Made by a program: the position numbers and the translations under genes. Below the pieces are notes generated by a model, which saw nothing but the letters and a program-made list of their open reading frames with translations, searched no databases and was not told the DNA's origin. A DNA stretch of 64,000 bases from HIMB114 sp052048155 (lineage in GTDB: Bacteria; Pseudomonadota; Alphaproteobacteria; Pelagibacterales; Pelagibacteraceae): NCBI RefSeq assembly GCF_052048155.1, contig NZ_JBNAIK010000001.1:1-64000 (forward strand). Direction: 5' to 3'. Positions 58,655-64,000 of this stretch are shown here, piece after piece (position 1 is the stretch's first letter; every line of letters begins with the position of its first letter).

Positions 58655-59660
58655 TCACACTATACTGATAACCAAACCATTTAATCAAGCCGTCTTTGGA
58701 TGGCATGGTACAATTTAATCGTCCCCTTCTTCTTTTAAAGGGTTCATCAAAAGTTAATTCGATTTCATTATTAGTGATAAAGTTAATTTTAGTATTTTTC
58801 CACTGTCCACCAGAATTATCAAAACAATTTATTCCTTTTACATTTTCGTTAAATTTTAATTTCATGCTTGATGGATTATTATTTTTATTAAGCAAAACTG
58901 TTTTAGGTTCATAAGAGGTAATATTAAATGCACGTGACTTTAATATATTTTTAAATCTTTTCATTTTTCCATAATTTTCATTCAAACTAAATCTTGGTAG
59001 ATAATTAATATTTTCATTTTGACTAATTACACCTGAGTGTTGTCCAAAAATAATTTTATAATTAAAATCTCTAATAATTTTTATAATATCTGAACTGGTC
59101 TCTCCAAAGGTATGTGCATAAAGATCAGGAATTTTTTTTAATTCCTTATTATAATCATCATGAGATTTTTGAATATCTTGTTTCACCTCTTGCAACTTCA
59201 TATCGACAAAATATTCATGACTCCATGAATGACCGCCAATAGTAACTAATCCAGAGTCTCTTAATTCTCTAATTTGATCCCAGCTCATATAATTTGGATG
59301 ATTATTTGAAATCTCTTTTGTGTTTACAAAGATAATAAATGGAATTTTGTTTTCTTTTAAAATAGGCCAAGCATTTTGATAAAAACTTTTAAACGCATCG
59401 TCTACCGTTAATAAAATAAATCGTTTTGAAAATGTTTTACCTTCTAAAATTTGGTTTTTAAATTTTTCTGGCTCAATGTAACTAAGCCCTGATGCTTTAA
59501 TCGCTTCAAGATGTTGTTTGAACATTTCTGTTGAAACATTGGTACTTGGATACTTGCCTTCACCTACACGGTGATACATAAGTGAAATGACACCTGGTTC
59601 ATCTGAAAAAGATGACAAGGTAAAATGCAGTAAAAATAATAATGTTAAAATTTTTTTCAT
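58647..59660 (-). CDS. Secreted polysaccharide deacetylase (NodB type)
   Basis: A 337-residue protein with a signal peptide (1-19). The NodB domain has TVDDAF (the catalytic Asp and metal Asp), the metal His pair in GGHSWSHEYF and the FGETSSDII segment. The C-terminal 90 residues may be a second, beta-rich domain (NCFDNSGGQW). It would remove acetyl groups from a cell-surface or environmental polysaccharide. It overlaps the upstream DUF6134 gene by four bases. Confidence 0.85.
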   Translation of the reverse strand: MKKILTLLFLLHFTLSSFSDEPGVISLMYHRVGEGKYPSTNVSTEMFKQHLEAIKASGLSYIEPEKFKNQILEGKTFSKRFILLTVDDAFKSFYQNAWPILKENKIPFIIFVNTKEISNNHPNYMSWDQIRELRDSGLVTIGGHSWSHEYFVDMKLQEVKQDIQKSHDDYNKELKKIPDLYAHTFGETSSDIIKIIRDFNYKIIFGQHSGVISQNENINYLPRFSLNENYGKMKRFKNILKSRAFNITSYEPKTVLLNKNNNPSSMKLKFNENVKGINCFDNSGGQWKNTKINFITNNEIELTFDEPFKRRRGRLNCTMPSKDGLIKWFGYQYSVIN

Positions 59661-60322
59661 TTATTTAATTTGTAACTTTTAAGTTTATACTCCCATTTAC
59701 CTTTACGGTGTAATACTTGATGTACAATCATTCTTGTTTTTTGATCAAACCATACCTGAGTATCTAAATCTTTTCCTTTAATGTCAAAAATTCGAGTTTT
59801 AAATGTTTGGTCTAGTTTTTTAAAATCTTCTTCCTTTATAAAACTCACCTTTTGTTCAGTCACTTTACAAGTAATGCCTGATAATTGGTATGGAACTGTT
59901 ACAATGTCATGGTTCCAATAAGAAGAGATTAAAAAAGACTTTTTAAATTCACCCTTAAATTTGGTTCCATTCACTTCATACTTATCTTTTTTTAAATCAA
60001 TATTACAAAATTTTGGCTTTCCATTATCATCCGTATTCGAATTAAAATTAACTAACTTGCCAGCAGCGTTATATGTTTCAGTTCCAACTGACTGGTATTT
60101 ATAAAAAGTAATCCCAAGTTTTTTTACGCCAAATTCAATAACATTTTTAACTTCAACACTTCCATCCTTACCCCAATTAAAATCAATGGTGTGAAAACCT
60201 GCATAAGCGCCATTTCGATAAATATCGAATGATAAACTTCGAAGGTTTTTGTTATGACCAACGTGGGCGTCTGCTTGTTCAAAATTTAATAAAATAATAA
60301 AAAAAACTATTAATTGTCTCAT
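59657..60322 (-). CDS. Secreted DUF6134-like protein
   Basis: A 221-residue protein with a signal peptide (1-19). The mature part is beta-rich and starts LRSLSFDIYRNGAYAGFHTIDF, leading to TVPYQLSG and WFDQKTRMIVHQ. The pattern fits DUF6134, in which similar proteins are seen beside periplasmic enzymes. It is co-translated with the polysaccharide deacetylase. Function is unknown. Confidence 0.65.
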   Translation of the reverse strand: MRQLIVFFIILLNFEQADAHVGHNKNLRSLSFDIYRNGAYAGFHTIDFNWGKDGSVEVKNVIEFGVKKLGITFYKYQSVGTETYNAAGKLVNFNSNTDDNGKPKFCNIDLKKDKYEVNGTKFKGEFKKSFLISSYWNHDIVTVPYQLSGITCKVTEQKVSFIKEEDFKKLDQTFKTRIFDIKGKDLDTQVWFDQKTRMIVHQVLHRKGKWEYKLKSYKLNK

Positions 60323-60376
60323 TTGTAATTGTTTATCTTGTAATGAAAAATCATAAAAGTAAAAGGTTTCAAAATT

Positions 60377-61285
60377 ATGTCGCTAGCGATCTATTTTAAA
60401 TTATTTGAAGTTATATTCCCTGTCTTTTTTATTATTGGAATTGGCTATTGGTTTGGAAAAAAAAATCCAAAGTTTAATAGCGATATCATTACGGCGTTTG
60501 CTGGTAAAATTGGTGTCCCTGCTCTTTTATTTTACTCTTTAGCAGCATCAACAACTCTAGACTTTAAAACTTTTTTTAAATTTGGATCATTTACTTTTTT
60601 ATTTGTTGCTTGCTTTGCAGTAATTGGAATTGTTATTTTAAAAATTTTAAAGCGAGATGTTGTTTTAGAACTTAGTCCACTTATTTTACCCAATACTGGA
60701 AACTTGGGACTTCCAATTTGTTTATTTGCATATGGTGAAAAAGGGTTTTCAGTTGCAAGCTCAATTGCTGCAGTCATTATGCTATTACACTTTACGGTTG
60801 GAATATTTATTGCCAGTAAAAAATTTAGTTTAAAACCATTAATCACTTCTATTCCAATGCATGTTTTATTTATTTCAGGTTTTATGTTGTACTTTGAAAT
60901 CAAGCCGCCTGCATTTTTAGTGAATACCACTATGCTACTTGGTTACTCGACTATTTTTTTAATTTTAACATCTCTTGGAATTGCACTTAGCACATTAAAA
61001 ACAAAGAACGTTAATACTAATATTATTATTGCAGTTGCAAGATTAATTAGTGGACCTTTAATTGCTTTTTCAATTATTTGTTACTTTGGATTAAAAAGTT
61101 ATGAGGCAGGAGTACTATTGATTTCGGCATCAATGCCATCAGCAATTTTAAATTTTTTACTAGCCAAAATGTATTCTAAAAAAATACATGCAGATAATAT
61201 TGCATCAGTGATTGTTATCTCAACAACGTTATCGTTTATTACAATACCTATTGTTGTTTTTGTTGCATTAAAATATTTTAGTTAA
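60377..61285 (+). CDS. AEC-family transporter (auxin efflux carrier type)
   Basis: A 302-residue inner-membrane protein with about ten segments. Family features are PVFFIIGIGYWFGKKN near the start, KIGVPALLFYSLA, LPNTGNLGLPICLFAYGEKG and the end LLISASMPSAILNFLLAKMY. Bacterial AEC proteins export or import carboxylates such as malate; the substrate is open here. Confidence 0.87.
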   Translation: MSLAIYFKLFEVIFPVFFIIGIGYWFGKKNPKFNSDIITAFAGKIGVPALLFYSLAASTTLDFKTFFKFGSFTFLFVACFAVIGIVILKILKRDVVLELSPLILPNTGNLGLPICLFAYGEKGFSVASSIAAVIMLLHFTVGIFIASKKFSLKPLITSIPMHVLFISGFMLYFEIKPPAFLVNTTMLLGYSTIFLILTSLGIALSTLKTKNVNTNIIIAVARLISGPLIAFSIICYFGLKSYEAGVLLISASMPSAILNFLLAKMYSKKIHADNIASVIVISTTLSFITIPIVVFVALKYFS

Positions 61286-61573
61286 TTATTTTTTTTGCTC
61301 GGTATTGGGAGCAGGCTGCTGAGGAGCGTTACTAATATTTTCTTGTAAATATTTTCCAACAAAGCCTCTGTTATAAGTAAACAGGTAAGGGTCTTGTCTT
61401 ATTAAGCCAGCACAATACGCAATTGGATCGTCAGTTTTAATTCCATTTGCTTTAATATCTTTTTTACAATTATTTAAATATCTGACATCACGGTACTGCT
61501 CTTCAATTTGTAAACCAAAAAACAATGCTAAGATTAATGCAATGATACCTAATAATATATTTGTGCCCTTCAT
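61286..61573 (-). CDS. Small membrane-anchored protein
   Basis: A 95-residue protein with one N-terminal membrane segment (ILLGIIALILALFFGL) and a periplasmic tail with two Cys (LNNCKKD and YCAGL) that may pair. The tail ends in a Pro/Gln-rich stretch. The family is unknown. Confidence 0.6.
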   Translation of the reverse strand: MKGTNILLGIIALILALFFGLQIEEQYRDVRYLNNCKKDIKANGIKTDDPIAYCAGLIRQDPYLFTYNRGFVGKYLQENISNAPQQPAPNTEQKK

Positions 61574-61608
61574 TGAAATTACTGGTAGTGGGTATTGTTT
61601 GGGATGTC

Positions 61609-61647
61609 AATTTAATTGGGGTGAAAGGGATCACCCCAACTTAAATT
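61609..61647 (-). terminator. Strong hairpin terminator
   Basis: The arms 61609-61624 (AATTTAATTGGGGTGA) and 61631-61647 are complementary apart from one bulged C, with a loop of six bases. It follows the stop of the 48-residue gene on the minus strand by seven bases. The T-run is weak, but the stem has about 16 pairs, including a GGGGTGA/TCACCCC core. Confidence 0.7.
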
Positions 61648-61653
61648 CTATAA

Positions 61654-61800
61654 TTAAATGCCTTTTTGATTAGGATTAATTACGTTGTCTTTCGCTCTTG
61701 GGCGACTGTTTCGCTCAGTAAATTGTTTGCGAATTTGACGTAACGCATTATTGGCACCGTCATTAACCTTACGCAACAATTTGAAGTCTTTGTAAAACAT
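61654..61800 (-). CDS. Small basic protein (48 aa)
   Basis: A 48-codon frame with a strong ribosome site (AAGGAG) seven bases before the ATG. The protein is basic (LRKVNDGANNALRQIRKQF then SRPRAKDN) and has no membrane segment. Nucleic-acid binding is possible. A hairpin terminator follows. Family unknown. Confidence 0.6.
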   Translation of the reverse strand: MFYKDFKLLRKVNDGANNALRQIRKQFTERNSRPRAKDNVINPNQKGI

Positions 61801-61833
61801 ATTTACTCCTTTGTTTAATTGTTACGCCTTTTA

Positions 61834-61909
61834 ACTCATGGCTATGAGTCACTTTTTAACCATGTGAAATGGTTACACAGCATGCATAGCAGCCATGCAT
61901 AATATGCAT
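61834..61909. repeat. Cluster of small palindromes in a divergent promoter region
   Basis: Two hairpins (ACTCAT-GGCT-ATGAGT at 61834-61849, and TAACCAT/ATGGTTA at 61857-61875) are followed by three copies of the palindrome ATGCAT at 61882, 61895 and 61904. They lie between the divergent small basic gene and gloA. Regulator sites are possible; no factor is identified. Confidence 0.4.
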
Positions 61910-61978
61910 ATATAACTTTTGTCTCTTTTTTTCAAGACTAAAAAAGAGTAATCTTAATGAAATTTTAAAGGGGGTTTC

Positions 61979-62530
61979 ATGAGCCATTGCGAACAAGTAG
62001 ACGGAATTCAACAGCCAGATAAAGAAACAGAAGGTTACGTATTTAATCATATGATGCTTAGGATCAAAGATCCAAAGCGATCATTAGATTTTTACTCAAA
62101 AGTAATGGGCATGCGAATGGTAAAAAAATTAGATTTTCCATCAATGAAATTCTCTTTATATTTTTTAGGAAATCTTACCGATGAAGAAGTTAAATCTGCA
62201 CCAACAGATAATTATGAAAGAACTATATGGACTTTTAGACAAAAAGGACTTTTAGAATTAACGCATAATTGGGGTGCTGAAAATGATGATTCTGTAAAGT
62301 TTCATGATGGTAATGCGGAACCAAAAGGCTTTGGTCATATTTGTTTTTCTGTTCCAGATGTTTATGCGGCTTGTAAAAGGTTTGAGAAATATAATATGGA
62401 ATTTGTTAAAAAAGCAGATGACGGGTCCATGAAACCTTTGGCATTTGTTAAAGATCCTGATGGATATTGGATCGAAATTATTGAAGCAAAAGCAACAGCA
62501 AATATCGCAAAAGAGTTAGGAAAAATCTAA
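61979..62530 (+). CDS. gloA: Lactoylglutathione lyase (glyoxalase I)
   Basis: A 183-residue metalloenzyme. The two half-domains show FNHMMLRIKDPKRSLDFYSKVMGMRM, LLELTHNWG (metal Glu), GFGHICFSVPDVY (metal His) and DPDGYWIEIIEA (second Glu). It converts the methylglyoxal-glutathione adduct to lactoylglutathione. The first ten residues are an extension. A strong ribosome site (AAAGGGGG) precedes the ATG. The protein has the longer form typical of eukaryotic and proteobacterial GloA. Confidence 0.92.
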   Translation: MSHCEQVDGIQQPDKETEGYVFNHMMLRIKDPKRSLDFYSKVMGMRMVKKLDFPSMKFSLYFLGNLTDEEVKSAPTDNYERTIWTFRQKGLLELTHNWGAENDDSVKFHDGNAEPKGFGHICFSVPDVYAACKRFEKYNMEFVKKADDGSMKPLAFVKDPDGYWIEIIEAKATANIAKELGKI

Positions 62531-62658
62531 CTTCAACTTCAGATAGTTTTTAATAATCGTTCTCATTTTTTTGCAGAGCATTAAAATAGGGTGAATTGTA
62601 TCTACATAAAAATTCTAAATTTTGTTAAGTTTTTATAACTAAAAGTTTGGGAGGTAAC

Positions 62659-63015
62659 TTGAAGTTATTTTTGGTTATTTTGATAATCTTAATATCAACT
62701 CAGATCGTTAAAGCTGAGATTAATCAACTATTCATCAAAAATTGCGCAACTTGTCATTCAGTTCAAAAGGGAGATCAAACTCCTAGAGCTGGCCCAAACT
62801 TATGGGGTATTGTTGGCCGTAAGGCTGCAATCGATAATTCTTACACGATGTACTCAGATGCAATCAAAAAATCTGGAATTGTTTGGAACGAAGAAAATCT
62901 AAACAAGTGGTTAACCAATGCCGGTGCGTTTATTCCAGGCACCTACATGTATTATATGCAAGCTGACGAAAGTGTGAGGCTAACAATAATTGATTACTTA
63001 AAAACACTTAAGTGA
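62659..63015 (+). CDS. Secreted cytochrome c of a dehydrogenase operon
   Basis: A 118-residue periplasmic protein with signal peptide 1-19 and the haem site CATCH (29-33). It also has GPNLWGIVGRKAA and a Met ligand region MYYMQADE, as in cytochrome c550-type proteins. The start is TTG at 62659, because GGGAGG stands four bases before it; an earlier TTG at 62647 would put that site inside the protein. It is followed by a Tat-dependent subunit and a GMC dehydrogenase. Confidence 0.85.
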   Translation: MKLFLVILIILISTQIVKAEINQLFIKNCATCHSVQKGDQTPRAGPNLWGIVGRKAAIDNSYTMYSDAIKKSGIVWNEENLNKWLTNAGAFIPGTYMYYMQADESVRLTIIDYLKTLK

Positions 63016-63036
63016 TCTTAAACATAAGGGGGAAAC

Positions 63037-63573
63037 ATGCGTGTATTGAATAAAAAAGCAATATCACGACGATCGTTTCTAAAATCAGGAACGGTAACAG
63101 CCCTAGGATTAACTGTAATGGGTCCAATGGTTATTGGAAAAAATAATGCATGGTCCGCTACATTTAAAACGATAGGTGCTGATGACGCAGCTACTCTAAT
63201 TCAGATGGCAAGAGACACCTACCCTCATGATTTTTTAGCTGACAGATTTTACGCTAAAGTGATTGAAGGTGTTGAGGCGCAAGCTGGAAAAGATAAAGCG
63301 TTCAAGTCTATGGTTGGCAAAGAATTAAAAAAAATTAATTCTGCTGCCAAGAAAAAATACAAAGCAAACTACAAAGATATCAATCGAGAACTCGAGAGAG
63401 TTGATATCCTAAAGAGCAATGAAAAATCACCTCTATTCCAAAAAATTAGAGGCGACCTAGTTGTTGGATTATATAACAACAAAGAGGTTTGGCCGAAATT
63501 TGGTTACGAAGGTGAGTCTGCTTCTAAGGGTGGATACATGAGTCGTGGTTTCAACGATATCGATTGGTTATAG
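63037..63573 (+). CDS. Gluconate 2-dehydrogenase subunit 3-like protein, Tat substrate
   Basis: A 178-residue protein with a Tat signal (SRRSFLKSG, residues 10-18) and a hydrophobic stretch to AWSA near residue 40. The mature domain (DDAATLIQMARDTYPHDFLAD onward) matches the small subunit of FAD-dependent GMC dehydrogenases. It helps carry the folded FAD subunit across the membrane. A strong ribosome site (AAGGGGG) precedes it. Confidence 0.82.
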   Translation: MRVLNKKAISRRSFLKSGTVTALGLTVMGPMVIGKNNAWSATFKTIGADDAATLIQMARDTYPHDFLADRFYAKVIEGVEAQAGKDKAFKSMVGKELKKINSAAKKKYKANYKDINRELERVDILKSNEKSPLFQKIRGDLVVGLYNNKEVWPKFGYEGESASKGGYMSRGFNDIDWL

Positions 63574-63584
63574 GAGGGACACAC

Positions 63585-64000
63585 ATGGCAAAATTTTCTA
63601 AAAGTGATGGCGATGTAGTTGTTATCATTGGTTCAGGTGCTGGTGGCGGTGTCCTTGGTATGGAACTTGCAATGAAAGGGATTAAAACAGTAATCCTTGA
63701 GGCAGGCGGACGTCATGGACCACAAGACTTCGTTAATGACGAATGGGCTTCGTTTGGTCAAATCAGTTGGTTAGATAAACGAACAACTTCTGGTGATTGG
63801 AGAGTTTCTAGAGACTTTTCTGGTTTACCATCTTGGATCGTTAAAGCAGTAGGTGGAAGTACACTTCACTGGGCTGGGGCAAGTTTAAGGTTCCAACCAC
63901 ACGAGTGGAAAGCAAGAACCACTTACGGCAATGTAAAAGGTGCAGACCTTTTAGACTGGCCAATCGATGCTAAAGAAATGGCTCCTTGGTATGCAAGAGC
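63585..64000 (+). CDS. GMC-family FAD dehydrogenase, catalytic subunit (3' end outside window)
   Basis: The frame is open from ATG 63585 (after GGAGGG) to the window end, giving 138 residues. The FAD-binding Rossmann motif is IIGSGAGGGVLGMELA, followed by VILEAGG and the GMC-like segment AVGGSTLHWAGASLRFQP. With the Tat subunit and cytochrome c it forms a three-part membrane dehydrogenase for a sugar, polyol or sugar acid. The substrate is unknown, and the C-terminal active site is missing. Confidence 0.85.
   Translation, partial: MAKFSKSDGDVVVIIGSGAGGGVLGMELAMKGIKTVILEAGGRHGPQDFVNDEWASFGQISWLDKRTTSGDWRVSRDFSGLPSWIVKAVGGSTLHWAGASLRFQPHEWKARTTYGNVKGADLLDWPIDAKEMAPWYAR

Noticed and set aside
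61856..62050. Minus-strand hydrophobic ORF over the start of gloA
   Set aside because: It overlaps the gloA N-terminus and its ribosome site, and the hydrophobic pattern comes from the palindromic region.
1..64000. tRNA, rRNA, CRISPR array or insertion sequence
   Set aside because: Reading both strands showed no T-arm GGTTCGA-type motifs, no regular spaced repeats and no transposase motifs.

Overview
The window is a compact, visibly A+T-rich stretch of an alphaproteobacterial chromosome. Taxonomic clues are the FYDLN-acid protein, the F1-ATPase zeta-inhibitor (DUF1476) protein, the order aroA-cmk / rpsA / ihfB, and the order pyrF-trpF-trpB-trpA-accD-folC next to trxA. Low GC, short spacers, TTG/GTG starts, photolyases, DMT transporters and a marine-type manganese gene suggest a streamlined marine lineage (Pelagibacterales, HIMB59/AEGEAN-169 or similar). 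The exact clade cannot be fixed without a search. I saw no rRNA, tRNA, IS element, CRISPR array or obvious prophage.

Layout. 1-11.2 kb is housekeeping: the end of lptB, an aroA-cmk fusion, rpsA, ihfB, pyrF, a divergent trpFBA set, accD, folC and a secreted phosphatase. 11.2-19.2 kb reads on the minus strand: trxA, then an island with two D12-class adenine methyltransferases, an AlwI-type nuclease and four or five small unknown genes that run into rmuC and sbcB. 19.3-26.5 kb holds small unknown genes, EamA and LysE transporters, dgkA, a truncated-haemoglobin-like gene and a CBS membrane protein. 26.5-30.8 kb is a minus-strand cluster: BT1-type transporter, GGCT-like enzyme, cupredoxin, cytochrome c, LrgB, LrgA, zeta inhibitor.

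31-45 kb holds small acidic proteins, an SprT-like metallopeptidase, an ABC importer with a HAD phosphatase (probably for an organophosphate), a domain-permuted photolyase relative beside a second photolyase/cryptochrome, the ybbA-ybbP/tesA locus and an HtrA-like protein with no catalytic triad. 45-54 kb holds an EamA permease, a periplasmic rhodanese with a YeeE transporter, an Lrp regulator, a DUF4396/sterol-desaturase/sugar-dehydrogenase cluster, azlCD and an SRAP protein. 54-64 kb holds a probable structured RNA, a nuclease, a lytic lipoprotein, selO, a MntR/MntX-like manganese module with a visible operator, a polysaccharide deacetylase, an AEC transporter, gloA and the start of a cytochrome / Tat subunit / GMC dehydrogenase operon cut by the window end.

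The points most worth checking are: the tryptophan synthase pair, which has lost both partners of the classical alpha-Asp56/beta-Lys167 bridge and several beta active-site residues; the permuted photolyase; the AlwI-type R-M island; the manganese module; the RNA near 54.1 kb; and the structured leader before the rhodanese. All functional calls come from reading motifs; no search or folding program was run.
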